Notes: generated by a model not told the origin, from the sequence alone. A stretch of 64,000 bases of DNA from Nymphalis io (GCF_905147045.1 NC_065889.1:14389001-14453000); one strand, 5' to 3'; numbered from the stretch's first letter, positions 24,995-37,650 are shown. Program-made: numbers and translations.

Positions 24995-26850
24995 AGAGCT
25001 TGATATATTTTTTTTTCAGCGTAGCGTAAAACGAATCATATTATTTATATCCTTTCTAATTTTTACCTGATTAAAACATTTTAATTGTTCATCTTAATTC
25101 ACACAATGGGAGTCTGGAACGATCGAGGAGACCTCAAGAATAGGTTCAGGCTTTATGCTTTCCAACGCTTGGCAGGCAGTCAAGTACGGAAGTATATTCC
25201 TAACTGGTAATGGGATTTTCTTGATATAGTTTACAAAATGATTGTGTTTATCTGTTCAATAAATTATTACTCGACCCATACGATGTTATAAAAGCCACTA
25301 GACCAGCACTGATACACTGCCTATACATATATATATATATCAAAATCAAAGCAGCTGAGTACCATTTTCTTCTCCGTCTGCCGATTTTTTATTTGTTTGT
25401 GTTTTGTGTTGTGTCGAATTTACATCACAAAGCGAAGTCTAATTCTTTCACATAGTTGTAAATTTACAAAAAATATATATATATTAAAATATAGAATATA
25501 TAACTAGTAACTCATAACGTAAGCCAGATTGAATGTCTCATAGAATTCGGCGTCTAATGATCCGTCGTCGACCCACTGACATCGATCTGTAAGTCCGCGA
25601 TTTTTGTCTTTGTTTCGCGATCACTTTGTTCACTATATCTCGTACATCTAATCGGTCCTATGTTTTGTTCACACGATTAATGATCTGCTCGTGATAATTT
25701 TATAACCGTTAATGAAAATAACTCTTGTTTATGTCAATCATAGTTGGTTTGATATTTCCCTAATACAATTAATAGTTATTGTAATTTAAAGCCGTATGAA
25801 ATAGCGCTCCAAACACACGAATAGAGCCTTGATGAGTAAATATTACGTAGTTAGAGTTATACTCGCTTCTGCTATCAAAAAGGCATTAAAGTGACTTGAA
25901 AATTTGTTTTATTTCATTCATAATTTAATAAATAATATTTTTAAAGACGTCCTTGTGCAGTTTTGAAATTTTATTTTTTATTATGTAAATTCATTTTCTT
26001 GTTTCGCTATTTATTTTGCTTCGTTACTTGCTACTTTATAATATACATTCAGAAGTATAGTATCTATGCATTACTATAAGTAGCTAAATCACATATAAGA
26101 ACTTTATTTATATTTTTTAATTAATACCAATGACAGATCCAAAAAGTAAAAATTACTAGTACACATAACTGACTAGTATATATATACATATGGATAGTAT
26201 TACTGGCTCGTTCGTGAAGTAGTTTAAAATGCTGCAAATCTAGACGTAATGAGCTTAAGCCCGCGGTCTCACCAATAAAAGTTAGTATGTTTTTTAGTCT
26301 AGAAATTCTCAATAATAGCTCAAAGATTGAGTGTTGACAGTGTTAACAGTCCCGTGCCTCGAAAAGCAAGTAAATCCTTTGTTATTGCGCCTAAACTCTC
26401 TTCGGTTGACAACTTATATAAGTGAACAGAATTGCACCCGTGTGTCGGGTTAGGAGGACATCACATGTGTGCTAAACAAAAATTTAATATATAATCAAAG
26501 TACATTGAATTTAAATTTCAATATATCAATCAGAATCAACGGCATATTTAATTTATTGGTGTTATCATTCCTTCCAAACTCGCTTAATAAAACGGTTTCA
26601 TCTAAACTGTGCCAGTTTTTTCTTCGCGATAAATCAAGTATATTTGGAACATTTCTATGTATTTGCATATTTAAGCAATTTTTCACGGATAGAGCAAATA
26701 AAAGTAGGCGATTTCGATAAGATATCTATGAAATTTAATTCTGAACATCAACATTTTGACTATATATAATTATCAATTCAGCAATATAAACAATTAAAAT
26801 TAACAAACTTTATAACTTTTATTAAACTAATATTAATAATAAGTAATAAT
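23558..26850. other. AT-rich non-coding around a long AT microsatellite
   Basis: A stretch at 24150-24330 faintly resembles family C (acaagtgtgtacactaacac). A 110-codon plus-strand frame over it has no protein features. 25080-25620 has no recognised content. Confidence 0.45.
24917..24989. repeat. (AT)n microsatellite
   Basis: More than 70 bases of uninterrupted AT, the longest simple repeat in the window. Confidence 0.98.
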
Positions 26851-27077
26851 TTGCTTTGTGCAACCCCTAGGTCTAGGTAGATACAAGCCACTTATCATAC
26901 ATTCTGCTGCCAAGCAGCAATACTTTGTATTGTTGTGTGTCGGTTTGAAGGGTGGGTGTAACTATTGAGACAAGGGGTTATATCGCTTTGTCTTAGTTAG
27001 GAACTCGATTGGTGGCACATTGGAGGTGAAAGGGATTGTTAATATTTCTTGCAATGCCCATGTCAATTGGCAGTACC
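26851..27077 (+). mobile_element. Family B element, old copy
   Basis: Shows tttgtgcaacccctaggtct, gccaagcagcaatactttgt, gtcggtttgaagggtgggtg and atatttcttgcaatgcccat in family order. The tail is lost. Confidence 0.78.
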
Positions 27078-29450
27078 TTCTCCTAAAAACTTAGAGTTTT
27101 TTGGACTAAATAATTATTCACCATATACATAAAATTTAATTGCTCAATAAATTTACTCTTTTCCTCTTTAAATACATTGGTATGTTAATAGATTAATATT
27201 ATTATTAGGGTATATTGTAATTACTAGTAAGCCTTTGACTATATCGTACTATACAACCTAGGCAGTGCTCGACTGCAGACATCTCACACCTATTGGAGAT
27301 ACATCGAGGTGTTAAGATGTCTGAACAGCGCCGGTACAATGACTCTCCCGCCAGGTCTGTAAGATGTAACTTAAAACGAGACTGCGACATGACTCACACT
27401 TTGATGATTGCGCAAGATGTTGTCATCCTAAAAAAACTTTATATACTTACTTAAACTTAATATAGTTTAACAAACTATTATAATTTTATAATTATTTATA
27501 TTGCATATTAAATTTATATTTGTGTTTAATCCAATCTGTCTATTTTGATGTAGATTTATTTATAAAAAAAAGTATTCCCAAAGATGAGACGAGTTTCTAA
27601 TAATCATTCTATTCCTGCTCTCGTACAGCTTATACACTGCTTCAGTCCAAAAAATAGTAAAGGCAAGGCTATAATGAAAAACCTCATAAGGCAAAGCTAC
27701 AATTGCACGATAACGTACCTCATGTAGCTCTTGCAATATCGCGTATTACGAAAAACTTCGTACTTTACAACGACGCGACAGCGTAGACGCTTGGACACTG
27801 GCGAAGAGAGCGCGACGGGCGAGTCCATTGAAAAACTTAACATTATTAGCATATAAATCAGTACTATATTCTCATAAATTTGCAATATTAAAATATAAGC
27901 ACATTAAAATAAGGTAAATCAAGAAGATTAAAAAATACTCCCTTCTACGTCATGTATTGGTGAAATAATATAAAAAATAATAATATTAACAACAAAGGTT
28001 TTTCTAAAGGAAAAATATATAATATAAAATTTTATATAATAAAACAATTTAATTACATTTTGTTTATATAACTCATACCTACATAATATTAAATTTAAAG
28101 TGACAAAACTTTGTATTTTATCAATACATACTTAAGTACATATATCTACTATGTATGTTAGAAGCAATTGTATAAGAGTGGTTAGTTAGTTTGAAAGCAA
28201 TAATTAAAAAAAAAAAAACATTTTTCTCTCTTTGTTTTCAAGTGGACGCACTGTTCTTGTGAAACTCTTATACGTCGAACCGGGAATATTACAGACCACT
28301 GCACCACTCAACTCGTGGCCCCCTTTACTTGGTAACGGTGTATTAGTGCTGGTTTTTGCTTGCGCATGCGCCGAAATGTTGAGGAATGTAGCTCGCAATA
28401 AAATTACTATAAATAAAAATAGCGTTATTTTGATCAAAGTGGCAAAATATATGTTATTTTTTTGCAAATGTATTAACTGTTTTAAAAAAATAATCAGATA
28501 CAACTTAAAATACATCTTAAAAGTATATATTTTGCTTCTTAATTATAAACGTAAGAAATGTGTCAAATTTTTTAATCTTATTTTTTTTCAATTCGCTCTC
28601 ACATGATATATATACTTATCTATGTAGTATATGAAATGCTTCATATTTATTACGTACGCAATTTAAACTAGAAGATCAAAATAGTTTTTTTTCGGACTAT
28701 GGAGAAAACCACATTAAAATCCGTTATCCGCTAAGTCGTTAAATCGTTGTCGAGGGCAAATACAAGTGGACAGGTAGCTTTAATTGATTGACACTTTATT
28801 AAAATATGTGTTCATATTTTATATCATTAGTAAATTAAAGAAATAGAAAAAAACTAGTATTTTTCTTACGTATCGGATTAAGTATAATAAGTAATATATA
28901 ATAATAGAAATCGCTTTCGAAATTCAAAATCTCCATTAATAATTACTTTTTAAAAACACTATAATGATTTTTATGTAAGTTATTGTCTATATAAAATCTT
29001 TAGGAATATTAATTAGTTAGAAAAGTAATAAATATTCAATTTTAGTTTTATATTTGTTTTACTTATAAATATTAGTTTGTTCAAATTTATATGTTTGTGT
29101 GACTTTTACTAAGCAATCTAAAAAGATTCTATGCTAAATCTCTCCATTTTGATTGGGTCGCCTAGAATAAAAAGCATTTTAAAAAATAAATTCAAAAATT
29201 TTCTATTGCTTATTAATAGCAACAATTGTATATAATATTACATATTATAATGAAACAATGACGCGTTGAAATCTTTTCGAGTTGCTACGAAGGCGACGTA
29301 GCGCTGAATATTAATTGAATATGTTGTTCGAAAATCTAATATTCCAAAATATATTAAAAAAAATATTTTACTATTTATTTTTATTGTCGACTAAGATTAA
29401 AATATATAATCCGCTGTAAATTTAACGAACGTAGTACGTATGTTACAGTA
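27078..29450. other. AT-rich non-coding
   Basis: Two patches of more balanced composition, 27215-27400 and 27745-27830, are unrecognised. A tRNA-like agtggtgcagtggt ... cccggttcgac on the minus strand near 28265-28315 is probably a decayed SINE head. Confidence 0.4.
28370..28382. promoter_or_regulatory. NRF1/ewg-type palindrome
   Basis: tgcgcatgcgccg is a perfect NRF1-type motif within a 200-base patch (28210-28410) of lower AT content. No associated exon is recognised, so its use is unknown. Confidence 0.25.
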
Positions 29451-29728
29451 AGTGACAGCCTGTGAATGTCCCACTGCTGGGCTAAGGCCTCCTCTCCCTG
29501 TTTGAGGAGAAGGTTTAGAGCTTATTCCACCACGCTGCTCCAATGCGGGTTGGTGAAATACACATGTGGCACATGCAGTTTTCCGCACAATGTTTTTCTT
29601 CACCGTCAAGCACGAGATGAATTGTAATCACAAATTAAGCACATGAGAATTCAGTGGTGCTTGCCCGGGTTTGAACCCACGATCATCGGTTAAGATTCAC
29701 GTGTTCTTACTACTGGGCCCTCTCGGCT
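29451..29728 (-). mobile_element. Family A SINE with internal deletion
   Basis: Nearly complete copy, close in sequence to the one at 7962-8262. The stretch between 'acatgtggca' and 'catgcag' is deleted, removing the fttcagtgaaattagaca-type segment. Confidence 0.9.
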
Positions 29729-29917
29729 TTTTTATCCACAGTACGTATGTAAAAATGCGAAAAAATGGTTTAGTCCGTGTTTTAATTCTAAAAACATATG
29801 ACTATATTATTAATTTCTGACAAAGTAAAAAAAATAGTCCTCTTAGCCTTCATTATTGAATGTGGAGTACATTTGAAGTATAAGCGAATACTTTTGATGG
29901 TGCATTGATAGTCAATA

Positions 29918-30120
29918 CAGCCTCCACGACTACGGTCACGGTGAATAAAAGAGACTAACCAACGCAGGTTATAGTAGCGCACAGATGTGGGTGCAAGCTT
30001 AGATGCACCCTCTATTCGACTGCCAATTTCCAAATTTCGGTTTACTACTGAGAAATCTCGACACAAAAATCCAATGCCTTTTACTAGTCAGACCCGCAGT
30101 TTTATAAGCTAACCACTCAA
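29918..30120 (-). mobile_element. Family C SINE, old degenerate copy
   Basis: Recognisable by gcaccctctattcgactgcc, gtttactactgagaaatctc, ttactagtcagacccgcag and a decayed head at 30100-30120. Confidence 0.6.
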
Positions 30121-31339
30121 GTTTGACAAGTAAGTCAAACGAGACAGTCAAAGTAAATTAGTTCTTTAAGAACTAATTGGCAGCAACGATCACTACAAAT
30201 TCTCGTCTTCATTTGCAGGTTTGCGTGTCATTCGAGTTTAAAGTGTTAACCAATAGTAAGAGTCGTTAGCTGAAATCATTTTATTATTAATTTATTTAAA
30301 ATTAATTCTAACATTAATAAGCTCTTAAGTTTTTTTATAAATTCATTTTGTTTAAATAAAAAATAATGTTCGCATTATTCATGACTTTCTTTTACTAATA
30401 AATAAAATAAACACATTACTGAATATTCGTATTTATATTTTTGAAACGCTTTTCGTTCATCTTGAAATCCAAATTACATAAAAAATAAACAAAAGTTTGG
30501 TCGGTAAAAAGAAATGCTTACATATTTAAATTGTTATTTTTTTTTCTTTCAAAGTCAACATAAGTTAAATGTTGTTACGGTTAAATGAATGTCGGCAATA
30601 AAAAAATACCTTTGTACTGTTTCACTTTGGCGAAAGACGGCTAATCTATTTTGCTTACTTAAACTCTTTATTACGAACGAATTAGAGTTCAAATTCGCCC
30701 AACACATGGTATAGGTGTATTAAAGACAACAATGTTACACCTTCATAAATAAGTTTCTTATGATAAGAGTGATGGAGTTGTAAATGGCACGATTTAATAT
30801 TTATATAATATTGTAAATGATTCTATTAAAGGTGGAAGTCAATTGGGCTTTCGTCATGGCCCTAAAGTGCAGGTGCTATAAAGTATAAACAAACAGAAGT
30901 ATCGTCTTTTGTTATATATTACTTTTGGCGTATTGTATAGTTTTATTAATGTTATCTTTGGTTTTCGAAAATATTTGTCCCTTTGGGACAAATATTATAT
31001 TGGACAGTCTATGCAGTTGCATGAAATTTGTTCATTCCAATTATGACGTCACATATTTTTTTATTTTAATTGTATGTTATTACGGAGCCGATTATTCCGA
31101 TCTGTAATAAGTTTTATTACATCAAGCATTTATTTTAAAGTTGTTTTTTTATATTTAAAAAGACATAGCATTGTTTACACAAACCTTTTTTATATCAATT
31201 ATTTTCATTGGACTTAAATGAGTAGTTATATACTATATAATAGAAATCTATATCAAAAACACTACAGTACAAATAACGACTGGGTGGAATGGTGGTAAAA
31301 TTGCAATTCGCATAATCTGGGTGAAAAGTAAACCAGCAC
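30121..31339. other. AT-rich non-coding
   Basis: Only the short hairpin at 30970 stands out. Confidence 0.5.
30970..30996. repeat. Perfect hairpin, 12-bp arms and 3-base loop
   Basis: aatatttgtccc, loop ttt, gggacaaatatt. No T-run or gene end marks it as a terminator, and it is too short for a typical microRNA precursor. Confidence 0.85.
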
Positions 31340-31830
31340 TCATATTACTTTTGTACCGTGACGTCCCGACGATCCGACTTAAATAACGCCTACCATTCCT
31401 TAATAACGCTCGAAAGCGAGACGGCTGTCGCCGCTGGGGAATACCTCTTGCGCCCCCACGCAGCACACTACGTCAGGGTTTGCATGGTGCACCGTGTTCT
31501 GTGGTGCACCACGCTTTTAGCAAGAGGGTGTACCTACCACCTCACTGTCCCTTGCAAGTACCGAAGCAGTCATGTTCGATAAGCACGTGCGTCATGTGGG
31601 GGCGGATCGTCTCCTGGAGCTCCCAGGGCGGATCGCTAACGAGACAGACAAGCAACGTATAGTCCTAACCCCTATAAACCTCGGTCGATTCCGCAGAAAG
31701 GCCTTGTTCTGAGCGATGAAAACGTCCACCCACATGAGGGCACCCGTACCGCGCCATGGAGCGCACCAAACCGGCATATAGGCCCCGGCATTCACAAGTA
31801 CTTTAGCGCTGTCTTTACGGGAAACCTACG
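31340..31830. other. GC-rich block of unknown origin
   Basis: About 490 bases of clearly higher GC and CpG content lie in AT-rich flank. Short open frames of 60-74 codons exist in several frames on both strands (for example a minus-strand RRQPSRFRALLRNGRRYL stretch), but none is recognisable or long. It contains an imperfect repeat tgcaccgtgttctgtggtgc (31487-31506). It could be a fragment of a retroelement or an inserted foreign piece. No second copy exists in the window. Confidence 0.4.
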
Positions 31831-32252
31831 AAATCTTTCCATCAAAAAATATATTGTACATTTACATATCAGGTCAGCCTACCACTCGTAAACCATCATC
31901 GTTTTTATTCAATAATATAGTTTGTGGTTCCGTAATTATAATTACACCCGTTATTATAATTGTATCCGTTATTAATAAATGAAGTTGTTTACTCGTACGT
32001 GAAACATTGTTTGTACGTTCTCGTGACTTGACACCGACATCAGACAAATTTGTAGTACACATACAACCTTTTTACTATAAAATAAAACAATTAATTGTTA
32101 TTTTGAAGTAGTTTTTCACTTCGGACACGTCGTATCCGAAACTACAACTACAAATTGTAAAGGGTACTCGGTAGTTTTTATTTGCAATAAACGTTTAAAA
32201 TGAATATGTTATTATTTTTGCTAATTATTATTACTGTCGACCTTATTTTTAA

Positions 32253-32357
32253 ATGTTGCTAAGTGGCTGTTTAAATAAGCAGTGATTTGTCTATTTCTGT
32301 CATCATTAATTTGACATTTAGAAGAAGAAGACATGGCATTGTTTAACTAACCATTCG
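32253..32357 (+). repeat. Family F repeat, copy 1
   Basis: Matches the reverse complement of 34937-35041: gttgcttaa-like start, atttctgtcat, tttgacatt, agaagaagacatggcattgt and ttaactaaccat. Similar length, differing by scattered substitutions. Class unknown. Confidence 0.75.
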
Positions 32358-32419
32358 CTAAACAGTTGTTTATTTAATTAAATAGAACAGAAGTTATCGG
32401 GAAGTGAGCTATTTCTTAT

Positions 32420-32578
32420 ATTTTTTTTTTTTGGGAAGGACGGCCATCTTATTTAAAATGGTCACCAAACGCCTATAAACATTGGCGCTGTAAGAAATAT
32501 TAATCGTCACTTACATCGCCAATGCGGCACCAACCTTGACTATTAATATGTTATGTCCCTTGTGCCTGTAGTTACAGT
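32420..32578 (-). mobile_element. Family B element, 3' half
   Basis: T-run, gggaaggacggccatctta, atggtcaccaaacgcctata, cttacatcgccaatgcggca and ccttgtgcctgtagttacag. It stops sharply at 32578, where a non-repeat open frame begins. Confidence 0.85.
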
Positions 32579-32833
32579 AGTTATATGAGTCTGTTTGAAT
32601 GTTTCAATTCGCTTCCGACTGATCGTGAGTTGCTGATCGACTTTAATTGACTCGTGTGAAGTGTCTATTTGATATTTTAATGGCTTTTTAACACCTACAT
32701 ATTTTTTTTGTATTTCAAATATTTCCGTGCCTAGTTTTGCATATGACGTGCATACTATCTGTTGCGCTTCGGAGATTGCGTGGTATGGAATGCATGCGAC
32801 CACTGTAGCGATGCAAGAACGCTTCAGAAAATG
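32579..32833 (-). pseudogene. Unrecognised open frame cut off by a family B copy
   Basis: The minus strand is open for about 85 codons between a TAG near 32834 and the SINE junction at 32578. It has no ATG at its start. The text is protein-like (YHAISEAQQIVCTSYAKLG, TEIFEIQKKYVGVKKPLKYQ, then a Lys/Glu-rich helix). The last about 10 codons of the full open frame are SINE sequence. I do not recognise the family. Chance openness in AT-rich DNA is possible, though the base composition here is more balanced than the flanks. Confidence 0.25.
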
Positions 32834-32976
32834 TATTCTCTAGACGCGGAGTAATTAAAAGCAATGTAGCGTATACATCTTATATGCCTATTGGCATACA
32901 TTATTAAGTGCTATTTCTATCTAGTGCTAAATATCATCTAATTTATCCGTTAAACTATAAAATTGCTCAAAAAAAC

Positions 32977-33192
32977 GCGGCTCCAATGCGGGTTGGTAGA
33001 ATACACATGTGGCAGAATTTCAATGACATTAGACACATGCAGATTTCCTTACACTGTTTTCCATCACCTTCAAGCACGAGATGAATTATAAACACAAATT
33101 AAGCACATGAAAATTCAGTGGTACTTGCCCGGGTTTGAACCCACGATCATCGGTTAAGATTCACGTGTTCTAACCACTAGGCCATCTCGCCT
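32977..33192 (-). mobile_element. Family A SINE, 3' truncated
   Basis: Keeps the head and middle (gggtttgaacccacgatcat, catctcgtgcttgaa as complement) and stops at the ctccaatgcgggttggtaga segment. The 3' tail is absent. Confidence 0.88.
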
Positions 33193-33296
33193 TATATTAA
33201 TGGCAAAAATTATAAAAAATAGAAGTTACCACACACTCACCATTTATTCGATCGCCAAACAGTAATTTAAACGCAGTACTTACGACTGTGCTTTCG

Positions 33297-33527
33297 AGGC
33301 GAGATGGATGCCAGTGGTCACGAGAACCTCTTGCTCGTATGTTTATAATTCAACCCTTGATCAACGATAAAGGTAAACGTCGTGAGGGTTTCATGGTTGT
33401 GTTGAAAGAATATCTGCCACATGTGTATCTACCAACCAGCATTAAAGCAACCTGATGGAATAAGCTTCAAACCTTCTCCTTGTAACGGAGAGGAGGGTTC
33501 ATTCCAGCATTGAGACATGTACAGGTT
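33297..33527 (+). mobile_element. Family A SINE, degenerate
   Basis: aggcgagatggatgccagtg head, tctgccacatgtgtatctac, aataagcttcaaaccttctc and a decayed 3' end. It forms a loose inverted pair with the copy ending at 33192. Confidence 0.75.
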
Positions 33528-34777
33528 AAATGGTAATAGTAATTTCACGTACTATACTCTATAATAACGCATATACTAACATAATATAGGCGTAACGTCT
33601 TATACTCCGTGCTTGACGGCGAATTGACGGTCTACGAACTAATTCATAGTTCTCACAGAGCTGCTATCCATCCATTTGATTGTCCCCCTTCCTAAATTTA
33701 AGTCCTTACTGTACTATTTAATCTACTCATGGTATTTTTGTGTTGTGCTTTATTGATTTGTTTAAGGGATTGAACATCGTTCATATTAATCAAAGCAGTT
33801 TTCATTAAACTACTATTTTTATAATGACGTTGATGATATTTTTATGAATGAATGTAAATTATAGTAATAATGTAGAATTGATGAAATTAAAGTACTGTTT
33901 ATTTATTAGCTGGTTAACTTAGGACCAAAGGTACCTTGTCAAGTTTCGTCGGAATCGATCATTTAATAAAAATAAATAATTATCTATAAAATATATAATA
34001 TATTTATCTACGGTATTGATAATGTAATTAGGAACAACAGTTTCAAACAATTATTGTAAAAATGAATGAATAAGAAAAACATTACATCGCATTCTTTTGG
34101 TTATATAATTTAAAACTGTTGAAATTATCGACTTTGCTGAAATTTCTTACAAATTTTAAAATATAATAATAATGGAATGAACACGTGAATCATATCCATG
34201 TGAAATTGAAGCGTGTAGCTGTGTATAATGAATGAACAAGCTTGTAATTAGTAACAATATTATGTCACTTAAAAACATTTGGTTAAAAAACAATTAAATT
34301 TCTTTAAAAAGTCCTTTTCAACTTGAACACATGTTAATATTTTCTTAAACTTGTCAAAACATTCGGTAAGATCATTGTCCGAACGATAATTATTTTGTCT
34401 TTGTATAAAAGAGAGTTCGATAATGAAATTGTTTTGTTTGATTTTTTATTTTGTAACATTTGGTCACAACTCAATAATTTAAATTACTTTTAAGTTTTTA
34501 ACACAATGTGTTATACACACAAATGTTTTGGAATTTTGTACATAATTAGTTGGGAATATTTGAATTTATTATTTGCTAAAGTCGGTATGATTACAAACGA
34601 CAAAGACATACATATTCAGATTCATCTCTGTGGACACCACTTTTAACAATCAAACAAAACAGCGAATCATCTAAAGTCACAGAGTTAGCGTCGCATTGAC
34701 GATCTAAGGAGCACTTTATATATTATTCAATATATAAGCATTACGCTTTCTTATTGATTATCGATTGTATTACCGGT
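33528..34777. other. AT-rich non-coding
   Basis: Nothing recognised. Confidence 0.55.
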
Positions 34778-34812
34778 TTGGAAAGAAACACCTCAGACTT
34801 GAGGCCGAGGAA
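34778..34812. repeat. Short repeat motif shared with 45131-45190
   Basis: ggtttggaaagaaacacctc and agacttgaggccgagg resemble ggttcggaaatatgcacctc and agacttgagaagaaccgg at 45.13 kb, and weakly 17.55 kb. Likely a piece of a LINE 3' region. Confidence 0.45.
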
Positions 34813-34936
34813 AGACACAAAGTGTCCATGTATGTGTGTATATGTGACTTGCCATCTTGCTATTCGGCCTTTCTTTTAAATTAAATTTAATATCTTTATA
34901 ATAATTAAAACGTACTTATTTATAAAAATTGTATAA

Positions 34937-35041
34937 TGGATGATTAGTTGAACAATGCTGTGTCTTCTTCTTTTGAATGTCAAATCGATAATGACAGAAA
35001 GAGCGAAATCTTTGTCTAACTAAACAACCGTTAAGCAACGT
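34937..35041 (-). repeat. Family F repeat, copy 2
   Basis: Reverse-complement partner of the copy at 32253-32357, 2.6 kb away. Shared blocks include tgacagaaa, aatgtcaaat and tcttcttcttttg. Confidence 0.75.
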
Positions 35042-35195
35042 TTATTAGTAACGCCTTTTCAGTAAAATGAAATTCCAACTTCCCACAGAAAAATGAAAAT
35101 TCCAAATTCGACAAAGTTGTTTTTTTGCACATAGGTAAATATGCGTATGTTTTTTATTCTTTATGCTTAATAATACTGAAATAAGGAACCAAATT

Positions 35196-35395
35196 GGTCA
35201 CGACGGGTAGGATCAAAGCATAGCCATCTGTGCAGGAGATTTGATAGTGCACACGTGTGTGCGCAAATACAATGCACAGTATTTCCTTATTCTTTTAGTT
35301 CGGAGACTACAGCTAGGACATTAAAGTACTTTCCATCATAGAAAAACTCAAAAAAATTTTACCGGTCTATTTCAGTATTCGAACACGATCTTCGA
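35196..35395 (-). mobile_element. Family C SINE, degenerate
   Basis: Shows catctgtgcaggagatttga, tagtgcacacgtgtgtgcgc and a decayed head near 35380. Confidence 0.7.
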
Positions 35396-35410
35396 AAACA
35401 CCCTTTACTA

Positions 35411-35580
35411 GGTAGAATAGAATAGAATAGAATATGCTTTATTGTACACCAAAAGAGTTACAGAACCATTTTAAACACAAACACAAAAGAAACGAAAACT
35501 ATTTTGTACAAAAGGCGGTCTTATCGCTAAAAGAGCGATATCTTCTAATCAACCTTTGGGTGACGAACATGAAATAAATA
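35411..35580 (-). mobile_element. LINE 3' end with (TAGAA)n tail
   Basis: On the plus strand a run of tagaa units (35411-35432) is followed by tatgctttattgtacaccaa, gtacaaaaggcggtcttatc, gctaaaagagcgatatcttc and caacctttgggtgacg. I recall this order as the reversed 3' UTR of a CR1/jockey-type lepidopteran LINE. No coding remnant is visible. Confidence 0.6.
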
Positions 35581-36099
35581 AATATATAAAGCGGTAAGGA
35601 GGTGTACTAATCATCTCAATTTTTATTTTTTAAATAAATATATATATACACAGTACTATAGCTAGATATACATACATATAAATAAATAATATATACATAA
35701 ACATACATATATAATATATTAAATAAATGTAATTAGGATAATTATAATAATAAATGGCAATAAAGTGCGGTAGATACTAAAACAACACTCCCTGATAATT
35801 ATAAAGATAAATAATACGCCTTGAGTGGAGTGGTAAAGAATTTCATAGGCGAACTGCTTGGACAGAGAAAGAATTGGTATAAAAAGAAGAAGAGTGAGAA
35901 GGAATTTTAAGAATTAGATTATCTTCAGGTCGTAGATTGCTTAGGTAATTAAGTTATACATAGTTATATATACAATATACGCTGCTCACTCGCGACGTTT
36001 CCTCAAACGCAAATCATGGTGACTTGCAAATATGATTTAACCATTAAACAAGCTTTTATTTATTCTTTATATTATTATTATATAATTTTAAATTACCCT

Positions 36100-36352
36100 A
36101 GGGCTTTTTCCAAGCCTGCCTGGATAGGTACCAATGCACTCATCAGATATTCTACCACTAAGCAGTAATATTTAACTACAAGCTTGAAGCGTGAGTGAGC
36201 CAGTGTAAATACAGGCGCAAGGAACGTAACATCTTAGTTCACAGGGTTGGCGGTGCATTGGCGATGTAATAGACGCTTAAAATTCCTTACAACGCTAATG
36301 TCGATGAGTAGTGGTGACCATGTACCTTACGCCCACCTAGTTAAAGAAAAAA
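36100..36352 (+). mobile_element. Family B element
   Basis: agggctttttccaagcctgc, ggtaccaatgcactcatcag, gcgtgagtgagccagtgtaa, ggcggtgcattggcgatgta and a poly(A) remnant. Confidence 0.85.
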
Positions 36353-37374
36353 TAAGTGCTATGTACATCTATTAAAACCCAAATAGGCCATCTTCACCCT
36401 ATATTGGCACAAGCTTTCCGATTCAACGAGATCTCCGCGTTAACCTTAAATGCAAGTGGAGCGAGCGACCCAGTTCCAACAATTCGGAACCGGCGACGTA
36501 ACTACAATGGTATTGTCGCGTTTTTTGGACCGCACACAGTCTAAGAATCATTACTCTCACACTTAACACGTAGATCTTGTTTTTTGTTTCCAGATGTAAG
36601 TTACTTCAGATAAATTTATACGTATAATATTTTACTAGTTTAATATATTCAGCATGTCTTATGAAAAAGAAAATTAAATTTTTTTTTTAATTCTTTCCTT
36701 AAATAAAAACAAAGTCTAAAACGTTTAAGTACTCCAATATGAGTTACATCTTACTATATATACTATAAACAACCTACCAATTCTATATACCTACCAATTC
36801 TTATTACAAATTTCCATATAAAAGGAGTAGTAATTCGCCATGGAAAACATTAGCTTATCAGCAGTTGCGACAATTGGAGCTCCCGATACTCGGCGGTGTC
36901 GTGAGCCATTTATTGTTATTTACTTGTTCTGTGTGTAGTCAGCCATTGTTTTTATGTTGTTTTAACTTTGATTAATAAACGATTGTGTATCTTTATCATC
37001 ATCGTCATCATTGAATTAATAAAAAATAATCTTACTTATTAAAAAGTATAAAGCATTGTTTGCAAAAAGTTTGTCTTATTTTAAAGCTATTTCCACTCTG
37101 ACCCTAAAAATATATATATTCCGAATTGTATATCAACAAAGTACGAACTCATAACATAAAGTTATTTAAATTGAAGTAGTTACAATTAACGCGTAATCTT
37201 GTTCTGATAAAATAACTGCGGCCAATCCAAGTAAATAACTTGGATGAGCGTGTCCGCGTAACTACGAGTATATCGTTTTGATTGACCTTTTTTTAGTAAC
37301 ATCATTTTTGAGTTTTACCTTATTATGAATGCAATGCCCCACCATTTAAATTCTTAGATATCTTACAGGCTTAC
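36353..37374. other. Non-coding, partly less AT-rich
   Basis: 36356-36544 has balanced composition and a 62-codon frame without recognisable features. A T-rich tract ending in gtttccag at about 36594 looks like an acceptor but no exon follows. Confidence 0.4.
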
Positions 37375-37650
37375 ATTTTTTTTATAGAATAGGTAGGCGG
37401 ACGAGGCGGAAGACCTGGAGAATGGTCAACAATGCCCATAAACATTGGCATTGTAAGACATTTAAACCATCGCTTACAGCGCCAATGCGCCACCAACCTT
37501 GGGAACTATTGATAACTTGATGTTATGTATCTTATGCCTGTAATTACAAACCGGAACACAACAATACAAATTACTACTGTTTGACAGTAGAATATCTGAT
37601 GAGTGGGTGGTACCTACCCAGACGAGCTAGCACAAAGCCTTACCACCAAG
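37375..37650 (-). mobile_element. Family B element, near full length
   Basis: T-run, ataggtaggcggacgaggcg, caatgcgccaccaaccttgg, gagtgggtggtacctaccca and agcacaaagccttaccacc. It carries small insertions and has lost the 'ctggctcactcacccttc' segment. Confidence 0.88.

Noticed and set aside
28204..28606. Overlapping frames of 103 and 124 codons on both strands
   Set aside because: Lys/Asn/Ile-rich, no domain features, overlap each other in AT-rich DNA.
30970..30996. microRNA precursor
   Set aside because: Stem of only 12 bp with a 3-base loop; too short.
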